Of a DNA stretch of 64,000 nt, positions 32,023 through 47,000 are shown piece by piece; position 1 is the first letter of the stretch; each line of letters starts with the position of its first letter. The stretch spans positions 501,001 through 565,000 of the forward strand of contig JAUIRK010000905.1 of the NCBI GenBank assembly GCA_030549495.1. The letters run 5' to 3'. The DNA comes from Nectonema munidae (taxonomy: Eukaryota > Nematomorpha > Nectonematoida > Nectonematidae). The translations under genes were made by a program, and so were the position numbers. Under the pieces are notes generated by a model. It made no database searches. It saw only the letters and a program-made list of their open reading frames with translations, and was not told the origin of the DNA.

Positions 32023-35000
32023 ATGCGAAGTATTTTGTATTGATTAACATGCGGGCAGTTATTATTTTTAAACGGATTTTTTACGTTTACTTAGGAATAT
32101 TATGAATAAATTTTTTTTATAACGATTAATCTGTTTTTTAGTTCATCTTCGTTTAGCTACTCCGAAGTTCATTCACTTGTCTTCTCCTTTAGCGAATAAA
32201 GACTTTTATAAAATTCTTGGTGTTTCAAAAAATGCAGATGATAGAGAAATTAAAAAAGCCTATTATGAAGTAGGAAACCTTTTTATATTTTTTAAATTCA
32301 TCTATATAATGTTCCTTTTCTTTGCTATTTTTTTTCTTTCACATTATTTTGTCTCTCATTAGGACTTGATTTTTATTCCCAGTACGCATAAAAATAGGAT
32401 GTTAAAGGTAAAACTTAATTATTTTGTTTATAACAATTTTTTTATGACATTCGTTTCCTGAAAAATGACGGATCTTTGAGATTGACCGATTATTATCGAA
32501 ACAAATTTTTCTGCCATAAGGAAATCTGTTCTCAGAAAAACCTGCAGGATAATCTAAGTACGGATTAAATCTAAGCAGTTTAAATTTATAATAATAATCT
32601 ATAAAAAATTGTTTTTTTCTTATATTTATTTTTTGATATGTTTAGCTTGTTTTCACCTTATCTAAATTTCTGTATCATTTGTATATTATTTGTTTTATCA
32701 ATTTTTCCCCTTCTAACTAAATGTCAACAATTTAACCAATGATGCTATTCAGACAGGTAAAGTAAATGTTTTTGATAGGGTGTACTAGATACCGAGTTGC
32801 TATCCTGTTATTCGTCTAATTTTTCACTATTATCCAGCCTCAACTTACATATCTACTTTTATACAAATATGTCACGACTATCTCCATTTTATCTTTGTTT
32901 GGAAACACCAATTCTTCTCTTTAATCCTATCAGTGATGGGGTGGGGCATTTTAGCCCCCTCCTTCTCAGCTAACATTTATATTGTACAAAACTGGCTGAA
33001 TTATTTATATTTATATGCCTACACACTTTGTAACTTTTTCTAAAATCGGTAGTTGCATCTTTCAATACTATTTTCACGGTACAAAAACAGTCAATCAATA
33101 TCAAATGTACATTTTTTCCAACAAAATTTTTATATTATAATTTCTATAACTTAGTGTTTACATTAGATACACACTTGAAAATTTATAATCATATATATAT
33201 TGAAGCAACACATATATATATACATATTTTTCCAATAAACATGCCAATTTTGTACCAAATGTCAATCAAAAGTTTGATTGATAATAAAATTGCTTACGAA
33301 AACATTCATTCAAATTTCAAATAAAGTTGATTTTTTTTATACCAAATCGACCATACTGATTTTATTTCTCGACTTAGTTTTTGCAATTAGGGTGTAAAAA
33401 TTTATATGCTGATTTAAATTCTGTAGTCATTTTTCGCAATTGGATTGTCAAAATGTCTCAAAGTGTCATTGAATTTTGCGGTTTACCTCTGAATTTTTTT
33501 TTCAAAATTATGAATATTTTTTATATCAAATCAACCATGCTGGTTTAAATTTCTGAGTTATTTTTGAAATTAGATTGTCAAAATGCGTGAAAGTGTCAAC
33601 CAATTAGCGATTTACGTCTTAAAATTTTCTTCAATAATATGAATTAAATTTTAAGCAAACTATATTTTTCATACCAAATCGACCATGCTCTTTTCATTAA
33701 AACTCAGTTTTAGCAATTAGGATTTTGAAATGTGGAATAGTGTCAATGAAATTCGCGGTTTACGTCTATAAAGGAATCTCCAAAAACATTTATTCACATT
33801 TAAAATAAAATATTTTTTTTAATAAATCAGACATGCTGATTTTATTTCTAGACTCATTTTTGCATTTAGAGTGTGAAAATGTTAATCATATTTGTGGTTG
33901 ATGACTAAAAATTATTTCTTAGAATATTATTTATATTTTCAATAAAATATATTTTATATACTAGATCACCATGATTATTTTATTTTTGGACTCAGTTTTC
34001 GTAAATTGGATGTTAAAATGTCAATCAAATGTGTTTTTAGCATAAAAATTTTCTTCAAAACCTTCATTCACATTTTAAGTAAAATATCCTTTAAATTAAA
34101 TTGACCATGCTGATACCATTTTTGGTTAAGTTTTGGCCATATTTTCTCAAAAAATTGGGTTTTGTTTGAAAATTAAAATTTTGTTTGAGGACAAAATTCT
34201 CACTAATCCTTCAAATTTAAAATAATTTTTTAATCGTCCATGTTTTTCATTTCTCTACTCCTTTTTGGCCAATGCAGTGTAAAAATGGGCGAAAGTCTCA
34301 ATCGAATATGTAAAAATAAGTTTTTTTTCCAAAAATTATTTGTCAAGTTTTTTCTCACAATCGTTATTTATTGTTTATATACTATGAATATTTGAGAGTG
34401 TCCGGACCTTTTGCTACTGGAGCGTTCGTACTCGAACATTTCGTTAGCAGGCAGTTTGTTACTAAGACCGTTCGTTACTAGGACATGCTACTAAAAGCTC
34501 AGTCACACGAACGGGTCATATCTGGGACGTCAACCTTATAAATTGTGAAAAAAAATTAAAATGAAAAGTGAACTAACTAAAAATATTCTTCAAACCGTAA
34601 ATAAAAAATATAATAAAAGTTAAATATATAAAGTAACATTTAAATATGCAAACTCACCATTTGAAATAGGAGAAGAAAAAGAGGAAGCAGAGAGTAGTAA
34701 ATATTCAATGGTATATTGGTAAAATATAGCATTTTCAAGGTTACTCTCTTATCTATTTATTTTTGTTTACCTTTAAAAAATTATCAATAATAATGATTTA
34801 TTGTATTGTTGTACTCAATTTAACTTTAATAATCCGATCTCTATGAGGATACATTTTAATCCTTAATTTTTAGTTCAAAGTGTATGCGGTTGAGAAGAAT
34901 TTGCAAAATTGTTATCAATTGTATTGAATAAATTTATTCGTGATTCAAGTTTATGTCCAAAGTTACTTGAATTAATCAATAATGACACGTTCTCCTTGAA

Positions 35001-38000
35001 TCATAGCACCGTATCTGACACTTTTTTCATCAAAAATACTTTTCTTCATTCTATATATGTTACATGACATCATGCAGTAAAGGGAATCTGAATTCATTTG
35101 TTTTTCGGGATAGAAGATATTTTTTGGTATGAAGTCAATTTAAGTTATATTTATACTTTCCAGTGGTAGATCTTTCCGATATGGAGATCTTCAGATAACA
35201 AAAATCCCCAGTAGAGAGGGTTGACTGTATTTTGTATTTTAATACTAATAAAATTTCAATTAGCTATTCCTCATGGATGGAAGTTTGGTGCGCAAAAGGC
35301 GTGGGCTAGTAAATTAATTTATATTTAATTTCAGATTATTTAGTGTTGTCCAGGAAACGGGTGTACAAAGAAGACTTCCTTGGCCCTTGATTTACGTGTC
35401 TCATCGATGATAGAACCAAAAACCACAATGCGTTGTTTGTGGGGAAGTGCACAGGCACGAGTCGCTTAAAGAAAATAATCTCAAGCGTCATCTTTGAAAA
35501 CACCCAACTCTGGCCGAGAAAGATCTTGAATATTTTAAGAGGAAAGAACTGAAAGGTCAACAGTTGGATAGAATAGTAAAGCCTTTAAAAAAAGTAAAGA
35601 TTTATAGTAGCTAAGTGTATTCAGCCACACACAATTGGAGAAAAGTTAGTAAACCAACAGCCCTTGATGGTTTGTACCATCCTTAGAGATGCTGCAGTTA
35701 AATAATTGAAGCTATTCCGCTGTCAGATAACTCAATCAACCGAAGAATTTAAGATATGTCGCAAGACATTAAGAATAAGTAGTGGCGGCCATCAAAGAGA
35801 GTGAAAAATTTAGCTGGGAGTTGGATGAGTCAACTGATGTCAGTGACGATGCTCAGGTCTTGGTATATGCGTGGTACCAAGGGAAGAGTGCATTGAAAAC
35901 TTTCTGTTCTGTAAATCACTAAAGATAAAAACAAGTGAACATCTTTTCAAATTGGTTGATAGTTTTATCAAAGAAAAATGGGATCAGTGATACAGTGTGT
36001 GCTCGGATGGAGCACCTGCACTATTAAGTGCACGTCATGGTTTCACTGCCAGAGTAAAACCAGTTAACCCCACACTGATAGCGACTCATTGCCAGCCTCC
36101 CCGAGAAAACCTTCCTTCTCGATAAATGTCACTTCAGTTTAACACTGTTATAGAAGATGTTATTCAAATAGTAAATTTTATTAAATCACCAGCATTGAAT
36201 TCAATGCTGTCTATTCAAAAGTGCTCTGATATGGGATCCGAATATGAACATATATTTTACCGCTCTTCTCTCAGAAGACTATCACGTTTACATGCGTGAG
36301 GTTGAAATCTTCCTAAACGAGAAGAAACATGTACTGGCATCAAGGCTTACAGAACCAAAGTGGTTGCTTAAACTGGCATATCTGACAGACATTTTTCAGA
36401 GTTGAATTTGCTGAATATGTCCATGCAAGGAAAAGATGAGACTATAATCTGTCTGAAAAGGCTTTCAAAGCTGAAGCTGTCGAAAGGAAAGATTGGACTA
36501 GCAAAAACTGCGTCCTTTCCACTTTTGGAACTTTTTCTGGAAGATGAAAAAGCCACCTCACTTCTGGCCGTACTAAGTGTCATTGTTGAGCACCTTGAGA
36601 AATTGAGTGAGGAGTTTGACTGATACATTCTGGGTGGAGAGCTGCATGAGAAATACAACTGTTTGCGAAGACCTTTCGATATCCAAGCCCAGGATCTTTC
36701 AGAAGAATCTTATAGAGATCAACATGAGTAAACTATTCATTTTAACTTTCACCGAAAAACTGGTAGTGTTGTGGACTGCTGTGAAAAAAAGAAACCAGTC
36801 CTTGGATTCGAGGCAGTCAAAGTGTTATTGCCTTTCACTATAACCTATTTCTGTGGATCACGATTTGCATCTCTGGCTGCCATCAAAACTAAAAGCTAAG
36901 GTTGAAGCTCTCACTGCAACCGAAACCTGATTTGAGGGTTCCATTTTTCAAGACTGAACTACGAATAGAGAAATAGCAACATGATTCAAGCCCAAGGCTC
37001 CATTAAAATTAATTTACCATTTTACGGAAAAATATATACCTTTCCCTTGTTTTTTAAAGAATGCGGCAGAATATTGTTCTAGAAGTGGTTGTTTTAATTA
37101 ATGTCAAGTTTTAAAATTCATAATGCTGTGAATATAATAGAATTTAATGATCTTAGTTTTGTTCTTCATACAGATATATTCATTACAATTATCTTCCATA
37201 GCCTGCTAATCCATATATAGTTTTAATAAAATATATGCAACTAAATTAGTGGGCTCGCGTTGATATTTTGAGACGGGTCGTCTAAAAAAAGTTGGCAACC
37301 ACTGATCTATACATAATTATATTCAGCTCATTTTCTGTTCGCTTATCGTTCTGTCTTTCAAAGAATGTTTTTTAATCAAATATTAACAATAGCGTAAATT
37401 GAAAATAAAGTTATTATGCATAAGAAAACAAATGAAATTTGAAAATTTGGTTATTTTCTAAAATGTGTATTTTGGAACTGTTTTCTTCAGAGCTCTTATT
37501 ATCCTCTTAAGGAAGAAACAACAGACAGTAGTTAAGAAACAACCAATGCTCATAAGTCAAAGATTAATGACAGAATTAACAAATTGGTCTGGGCCAAAGT
37601 TTACTATTACTAAATATGCATAAGATTAAAATTCAAGTTTTTCATAAATAAACAATTCACCCTTTATTTTTCATTAGTTTTATTTTAGGCAATAAAGATG
37701 CTTGCTTAGTTATTTTTTATTATCTGCTGTTGGAATTAAGCCATTATAAGTATTTATACCAAAATCGATTTTTAAATCAATAAAGGTTAATTTAAATGTT
37801 TTTGTGTAGAAAGCGAAAACTTATCATCCAGATACAAACAAGAGTCCAGATGCTTCTAAAAAGTTTCAAGAAATTTCTGAAGCTTATGAGGTTTTGTTTT
37901 TTATGTTTGATTTAATTTTTAGAATTTATTCTCTTATTCACTTTGTTTTTATAGATTTTGTCTGACAAATCAAAAAAACAACATTATGATCAATTTGGTT

Positions 38001-41000
38001 CAACTTCTCAGCAATCACAAAGTTCTGGTAGTCAAGGTTAAAATTCTCAATTTAGCATCAAGAGTCTTTATTTGTTGAAGTTCTATAAATATATCTGATA
38101 TATAAGCCATTATAAAAGACAAATATTTGATAGTTAACTAATTAAATAGAAAATGTTAATTTTTGCTAACTTAATAAATCAAATTACATTTTAGTAAACC
38201 TATTTTTACAAAATATTCTAGAATTCAGTTTTATACTGTGCCTAAAATTTGCCTTAAGCAAGCTTTTCCTATATTTCTTAAAGGATTCCTTTAGTGTTAT
38301 TGTCTTGAAATATATAATAAATATAAAAATAAGTTAGCGACACTAACTTTGAAAACTCTCGACTCATCTTCTGAGTAAATATACTCAAAAGTTATTGCTG
38401 GGTGTAATTCCTAATAATATTTTTGGCGATTTATTTTAACAGGAAAAAGATTTATTTCCTTATTCCACGCGTTACGCTATCTTTTTTTTTATTGTTTATA
38501 CGAATTTCTCGAATAGATGCTCTTCTTGGTGTCCACTTTTTGGTTAATGAAAAGACTTTTTTTCCTAAACTTCACAAGCGTGTAATCTCTGAAACACTAC
38601 TGTTTGTTCTACACACGAGTAATCCGTAGATTAGTTTTTAAATATGTAAAATCATCTCTTAACTATAAACCAGGATACAAAGATACTTCAAAGTTCTTTT
38701 CCTAAAGTTAATCGACCTATACATTGAACATTTTCGTCAAACCTTCGTTGCTGCATCCTCATAAATTCGTGGGATAAATAAAAAACCATATTACGATTCA
38801 CTAGAATACATTAATGATCTTTTCACTAAATAAACGAATCCAAGTAGTATAAACTAACTAAATATCTTTTAGTTAACATTTTAAAGAACTAATTGTTTCA
38901 CTTTAGAATTATTTATGCTTATTTTTTTTGATTATCTATTTTTTGACTTTATATCCAAACTGCCTAATTGCAATGATGACCTTTAAATATTTTCAATTTG
39001 TTTAATGTGAAAAGTTTAATGCGGTCAAGTTTTTGAATATTACTTTTTTGTTAAATATTTGGCGATACAAATTTTGTTTTTTGAAATTATATGATTAGAA
39101 TTTCATGGTTCAATAGATCCAGAAGAGCTGTTTCGGCGCATCTTCAAAACACAAAATCCATTTTCATCTAGTGGTTTTTCTTTTGATAGTTTTTCTAATG
39201 AAGACGATCTTCAGTTTAATTCCATTAGTGAGGTAATTTTTTGAAATTATATAAAAATATCTTCAACGGTTTCATATAGAAATTTATAATCACCGGGTGT
39301 ACACATTTTTTTTATTAAAGCAAGTATCATGATTCTGAAAGAAATCTTGTATTTAGATGCCAAAATATACGGTTTTCAAGAAATTTTTTTAAACATAGCA
39401 TGTCACCATGATTAAGACTTTTTATGGAGCTATTTAATCAATTCCCAAAAACAACATCCGAAAAAAGTAAAAAATCCTCAATTTGAATTTTTAATAGAGA
39501 CATTCTTGAAAGAATTTTTCTTTTCTTTTTTATATAACTTGCCCCTTAAAATATTAAATTCGGCTCTTATTTGATTTAATCTTTTCCATCATTAAAACTC
39601 ATAAATCTTAATATTTTTGGATATCTTTCAAAAAGTATTTTTGATATATTGACTTATCAGAGTGATGACGAGGTTGCGCAGAGTCATTGAAAAGGCGTGA
39701 ACTATATAAAAAAAATTAATAGAAATGTAAAAGGATTTTTAACAAATTGATGGCCATAGTGGTCGAAAAATTTCTTTTTAAGAAATTTGGAATAAAGACA
39801 TTTTGCTATTTCTGTTAACTTGATTATAAAAAAATTCTAAACAACTAAAAAAATCCTTGGCTAAACTTTTTTAAATTTAGAAACCAGTTTAAATCTTATG
39901 GAAAAAAGAAAACAAATATTTAAATTTGTTTCCTAAAAAAACTATTCATATATCTTTTCCTGAGTCCTAGATAATATTTTTTAGCTGTGGGCCAATTTCT
40001 TTCAGTGGAGGGCCCAACTCGACTTGTGGAACTAGACTTATCCTATTAATGTTAAAAAAAAAGGGGCTGATGCCAACCAAACCCTATATATCATGCAGTC
40101 ATAAATAAAGTAAGGGGAGAATGTTTAGTTTACGTCACTAAAAAATTATGAGCCCAAAATACTTTTATAATTTTTTAATTTTAGTATAAGATGAGTTTAA
40201 AGTTCGATGAAGCAGCTAGAGGTGTAAACAAAGACATCTACACAAATATAAAGGAAGCTTGCTCAAGGTGTCAAGGATCAAAATCCGAGCCAGGACATCG
40301 GCCTGTAAAGTGTATGTACTGCAATGGAACAGGAATGGTAGATGCCGCTTTGCAATTTTGAATGTACTCATGTAGAAGTCATTTGTTCTTTACAGGAAAC
40401 CATTAATACTGGTCCATTTTACATGAAAAGCACCTGCAGAAGGTGTTATGGTTCTTCAAGATTCAACAAGCACCCATGTAAAGAATGTTCCGGAAAAGGA
40501 TCGGTTATGGTTCGCAAGACTATTAGTGTTCCTGTGCCTGCTGGTAACGACTCCTCATCTCTTTGTCTTTCTGAATCTTTTTTTTTGTATTTTTCAGGTG
40601 TGGAACATGGTCAAACAATAAGACTTAAAGTTGGTCACAAAGAAATCTTCATAACATTTGAAGTTTTTAACAATATTCTAATTTCATTTGTTCATCATTT
40701 TTATTTTGTTTTCAAAGCTTTAATTTATGATCCCTGCACACTTTGAGGATGAGGATTTTTAAAACTAATTGTCCGTATTTCTTTTCAATGGAATTTTATG
40801 TATTTGGTGAATTTGATATTTGGGAATATGGTGCATGGGCGTCCGCTGAGGGTTGCAAATGTTTGTATATTTTTAAAACCGTGGATAATTTTACTAATAA
40901 GGTAAAGGTACTGTGGGTGTGTTTTCACTGACAAGGCACTGATATACCGCTTATGTTAAAGTATGAACAAATTGGTATCGATGAGGAATCGAACCCAGAG

Positions 41001-44000
41001 GCTTCCGTGCTGAGTCCATCATCTCTTTTATATAATTGTAGATGAGTTTTTTTTAAATTATTTTCAACATACTCTTCATTATCTATCTATGGTATAACTT
41101 ATTTTATTACATATAACTTTGTTATCATTAATATCTTTATTTCATTGGATAAATTTATGATAATTTGTATTGTTATATTTACATAAACACAGCATTAGTA
41201 TTTAAAACGAAATAAAGGTTATTAATTTTTCAAGAATCCCGATTTTTTTTGTCATATATATTAATAAAAGTGTTATTTTTGGCCCCAAATTCGTAAAGTT
41301 CAAGCCTGGGCTGGTGTCCCACTAGTAGTCAAAGAGTTTTTTGTAAATATTTTTGTCTATCATGCATTATCGCTGTATAGTTTACGTGGCATGTACACAA
41401 TAAGAATTATTCAAGTTGTTGAATGTAAAATAGATATAGGAAGATTTTTAAATAGGATGCATTCATAAGAATGTATGTAACTTATTAGGTTAGCGTATTT
41501 GTGTAACTAATCAAACCGCTGGTTTTGAGATTTAAGTATTTCGGTGTATGGGTGTTTGATGTCAATATGTATGCATGTATTCGTATATATGTATGTATGT
41601 GCAGGAGTCGCATATCCATAAAATTATTAGGGGAAGGGGCAAACTTTTTTATATATAATTTTTAAATTTTATTTTAAAAGAATGTGTCTGGAACAAAAAA
41701 TTCAACATTATTGGTGGATCAAAAGGCTTTTTAACCCCTATTGAAATCACATTGTGAGAGAGGGGCTCTGTAAATGATTTAACTATAGAAACTTTTTTAT
41801 TTCAAATTTAATTTTAAGCCTTGTCTCTTATAAACCTACATACTGTTATGACCGTTGAATGCGCTAAGTCAATTTTTTTAAAACTGAAAGTGAATTTTTT
41901 TAATCAAAAAGAATAGAAATCAAAATTTGTCTTTTTTGGTGTCATTTAATCGACTCATCACTACTTGAAATATAACAATATGTAATTTTAGTACTCTGTG
42001 TTATCTTTTATGAGATTCCGACACCTGCTCTTTAAAATCTTTGGACTCTGCAACACGGAGTTGATTCCTCGTTTTTTAGACATCACGATAGCGTTAGCGT
42101 TTATTTGCAAAATGCTATTGAATTGTTAAAATAGTCTGTTAATAAAATTTGATTACTGCACGCATTTATTGGTATTCTATCCTCATACAAGATCACATAT
42201 TTAAATTTAATTTGCGAATCGATAACATGCAACTTGAATGTGGATCCGTATCAGATTTTCGAAGGAGTCTATCACCCAAATTTTTTAAGAACTACTTCCT
42301 TAATCCTCACATTGCTTTACTTTCAAAGCGTGTATCGAACAATGAACAAAGAGACTTTGATGCTAGATTCAAACACAAGACCTGATATCAAGCCTATCTA
42401 TGCAACCTTTTTCACGAGCCAACAAAGGGCCTGCGGTTAAAAACAAACCTTATTAATAAATTAGCCTTGATTCATTAGAATATAATTTTATTCATAATAT
42501 ATGAAAAAATGTATTCTTGTTAACTGGTAATAGTAATCTACAGAGTTGAAGATTTTATTTTATCTAAATGTATTCCTTTAATCATGAAAAACTAAAAAAA
42601 TTTAAGGAAGTTCAATATTTTATCTTAAAAAATAATTTTCTTTGTTCAAATTTTTTAGTCTTGGTGAAAAGTTTTAAGCTACTTTATTTTTACTGCCTTT
42701 GACTAAATTATTTGAACAATAATAAATTATTTTTTATTAAAAAAAAAGTATAAAATAGTCTATTATTATATTAGCTATTGCTCTTAATTACTCTTTTCTT
42801 TTTTATTAGGTTGAATCAAGTAAATACTTTCGGCGTGATGGAGCAGATATTCATTCAGATCATGAAATTAGTATTTCTCAGGCCATTTTAGGTGGTAAGA
42901 CGATAGTTAAAGGTGTTTTCGAAAACTTCGATGTTGATGTAAGATCAGTTAACTTCTCTTAAAAAAAATTCTAAGCATTCGTTTCTTAGATTCCAGCTGG
43001 AACTTGTTCGCACCAACGTATTCGTCTTCCAAAAAAAGGTTTATCACGTGTAAATAGTTTCGGCCATGGAGATCATTATATACATATACATATAAAAATT
43101 CCCAGGTAACTATTTTTAACATTTTAATATTACATCGATAAGATATGTTTTTCTGCTTACAAATATATCAATGTGTTAGCTTATGAATAAATATCAATAT
43201 TCTAAAAAATAACAAAGCTACAAACATAATTTTAAATATTCTTCTGAATTGCTATCTGATGATGAAATAAATATGTAAAACTTCTTCTAATAATATATTT
43301 AATATTTATAATTTCCCTATCAAAATTTTTATTCCTCCGACTATGTATAGTATATTCAATTTTTATATAAGTTAAAATTCTAGTTTTATCCCATCTTATC
43401 TAGTCCTGATTCCAGTCGTTTACAAAAGACTGTAAAGCACATATTTTATTATGTATGTGGTGTGGAGTATGTTTATTTTTTTATCTTGTATTTTTTTAAT
43501 GAATAAATATTTTTTGAGCAAGGAGGAGGAATGACCTGATCCCTCCCCTATCTTTGATATTTATTACAACAGGATTCCCTTCAACAAATTAATTATTCAT
43601 AACAATATTTTGAATTCTGTTAACTAAAAGCTGCATATATACTTATTCTAATTAATTACGAAATTTAATTCTATAGTGAGTATTTTGAAGCTGCATGATT
43701 TCTTTTAAATACAATTAAGCTTTAGCGACCACCTCTCTATAGCGGCCAGTTTCAATTCATCACGTATATTATTGCTCGATTCGAACCCAAGACCTTGTGG
43801 TATCGAAACAACCTCACTCATCTCTCCAAATATCTGTTACGCAAAAACCAAGCCTCTGTAGTATTTATGTTTTTTTGGTGATGATCACTTTTTAATCCTG
43901 GTTTCTTTGCTTTTTCAATTTTTCCTGATATTAATTTGAATACCTGTTTTAAAAATGTATTTTCATTATTTAGGTTATAATTCGAGTTTTAAGGAATTTA

Positions 44001-47000
44001 AATCCAATGTTCATACACGCACCCTCACTAACCTTTTGAGGCAGCATAATCTCAATTTATGTGTAAGTGTAGAATTGAACGATATTATATGCGAATTGTT
44101 GAAAATTTCTAAACTGTGAATTTTGTTGTCCTTAAAACGTGGAATACCTCTTATAAATTGAATTTGTATATGCTAAAAACGAATATGGTTTATCATATCA
44201 AGGAGTTCTTAGATATTAGGTTTCTTAGATATCCCTTTGACAAGTCTTATGGAAATATTGATACAGCTAACTTCAAGTTATAGTGTATCAGATTATTAAA
44301 ATTCATTTATTTAATTCATAATTAGAAAAAATTGAAGCTTAAAAATTTTTTTTATCAAATATACTCATTCAAAGAATGAAAGATCACACTTGAAACAGGT
44401 GAATAAATAAGCAGAATCAGAACAGATTAAAAGAACTGCACATTTTGAACGGTAAAATAAACGTACCGTGGCGGTGTTTCAATCAAGAACGCGCTATGGT
44501 GTCAATTTTAGCAAACTATGGGTAAACTAATAAGGCTCGATGCTGGATTCGAACCCAAGACCTTTTAATATCGAAACCAGGCACCTAGACTATAACAACT
44601 TCAGTCACATCCTCAAATATTTATTTTGTTGAGTCATCAAGGTTTTTAAAAACAATATTTAACTTTTACCCTTTTTTGATACCTAAACAATGAAAATTCA
44701 ACGAATCAACTTGGTTATTAAAAGTAAAATGCCATATCAAAATCTAACATATCCTAGATTCTAAAAGCCTTTGAAGTACAAAAGTTATTTTAACACAAAA
44801 ACCATACTGAAGATATGAAATCATAGCCAAGACTATCTTATTCAAGGAACTTGGAAGGGTCAGTTGATCAAACTGGTAATATAGATTTTGCTCCAATTTT
44901 TATTCAGTCTTTGTTAATTACTGGCACTTATGCTACTTTTATTGAAGAGTAATCTTTAGTTAAGAATGGTAAATGTTATATATTTGTTATATAACCTTTT
45001 ATTTGCCAGCGTTCTATTTTTGGAACAAGTTCATAAAACTTAGTTAGCTGAATTTTTTTTTCAATTAAGATATAATTTTGTTATTTATTAGTTAAACATT
45101 TATAGTTTACTAATTTTGCTTTAAATTTTATTTTTAAAAAGTTTTTTTAATATTAATGATAATAAGAAATGACTAAATTATAAAAAAAATTACTGTAAAT
45201 TTAATTTTTTTCAAATTAGTTTATATAAATAAATTTCCATTTATTGTATTTTATTTTTTTATTAGTAATAAATCTCTTAACTTTTTAACTTCCATTTATT
45301 TTTATGAAATGATATAAAATTAAAGGATGCATTTTGCATTGGATAATAATAATTAATAACTTTGGTGATCGTGTTTGGTAAAGCCTTTGGTGATTGTGGA
45401 AGAAGACAAACCTGAAGTTTGAATGGATCTAAATTTTCGAGCTTGTGCACAAATGACTGGTCCTTGCAGTGGTAGACCTATGCTAGTTTTCTGGACAAAC
45501 CAATTGTACATCACTTTGCTAAGACATGGGTCAGCAGCTTTGCGTGTCCTTCTGCGACGCAGTCCTTCACTCTGGTCTAATTCGTGTACAAAATTGCGTA
45601 ACAAAGTTTCATCCTTCAACCAGCCTCGCAGAGTAGATGAAATGGAAAACTCATGCGCTACTTTAGCTTGAGATTCATCATTGCGTACACGATCAATTAG
45701 ATTTAGTTTATAATCAACGCTGTATCCCTTTCGTTTGGACATAAAACAATTTTAAGAAGAAAGTTTTCTAAACAAATTAAAATACCAAAAATAAAACACG
45801 CTAAAGAATTATAAATTAAGTAAAAAAATTAAAAGGATTATATAGAAATAATATTATATTAAATTACTTATGTAAAAAATCTATATATATTTAGTAAAAA
45901 AGTAGTTTTAATTTGGATTTCAAAGTAGAATTTTGAAGCTGAGTATGTCATATACGCCTGTAAAAATAGGAGCCAAGACATAACCGCGTTATAAGCGATA
46001 TCGCGCTATATTGATCCGCGTTATAACGCTTCTTTACAATATTTTCTTGTATTTTTTTTAGAAATAATTACAAATTTTTATTTTTTTTATTTTATGCAAT
46101 CCTTAAAATGTCTAAAAAATTCTTAACTCTTGAAGAAGCGAAAGATTTTGCTTTAGATTCTGATAATCCAGAAATACGTTTTGCCAATATTTCTATTTTA
46201 CCACCAAATGATCAAAATTATGACTCTGAAACAGAAGACATAAATGATTTAGAACTTGGAGAAGTTGAATCTCTAGATGTATGTGGTGAGTTAAAAGTTT
46301 TCATTGATGTTGAAAAGAATATTGATTTACCTGTTTCTTCAAAAAAAGTAAAAACTAACGATATACAATGGAAAAAAAACTATGATACTTTTGAAAACCA
46401 TTTAGACAACTATAAAAATAGGGATTTCTTTGAAGATTCTTCTTTTTACATTGATAAATCGCCTTATGAATTATTTATTGAAATACTTGGACTAAACTAT
46501 CTTGACTATTTAGTAGAAATGACAAATTTGTATGATAAACAAAACCTTTCCAATTTTACTACAAATTCAGACGAACTCCTTCGATTTTTCGGTATTATTT
46601 TGTTTAGCGGATATCATCAAGTTCCCAAAGAAGACGATTACTGATCTACAAGTGAATATTTGTCTAATAATATTGTTTCAAAGATAATGTCTCGTTTGAA
46701 ATTTCGAAACATCAAAAAGTATTTTCATTTAAATCTTGCTTCAAGAAAAACAGCAAAAATGAAATCGTTTTATGATCATATTTCTAATCAATGTTTAAAA
46801 GTTGGTAAAGGAGTTTTTTCAAAAAATTAAGTATGGATGAACAAATGGTACATTATTATGGACATCATAGTTGTAAAATGTTTATGAGAGGTAAACCATA
46901 TTTGTTTTGGTTACAAAATTTGGATAATGTGCAGCTCTGATGGTTTTCCTTTTTCATTGGAAATTTATACAGGAGCTGAAATATGATTGTTGTTGCAGCT

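Noticed and set aside
35161-35175. CAGTGGTAGATC as the left end of the hAT relic at 35345-37304
   Set aside because: It matches only the first seven bases of a hAT end, and the adjacent 8 bases do not match those after 37304.
36368-36658. Minus-strand open frame of 96 residues
   Set aside because: It is antisense to the hAT transposase relic, which is clearly encoded on the plus strand.
40342-40746. A single 134-residue gene
   Set aside because: The frame is DNAJA3 exons 7 and 8 read through their introns. Splice sites and family alignment define the true exons.
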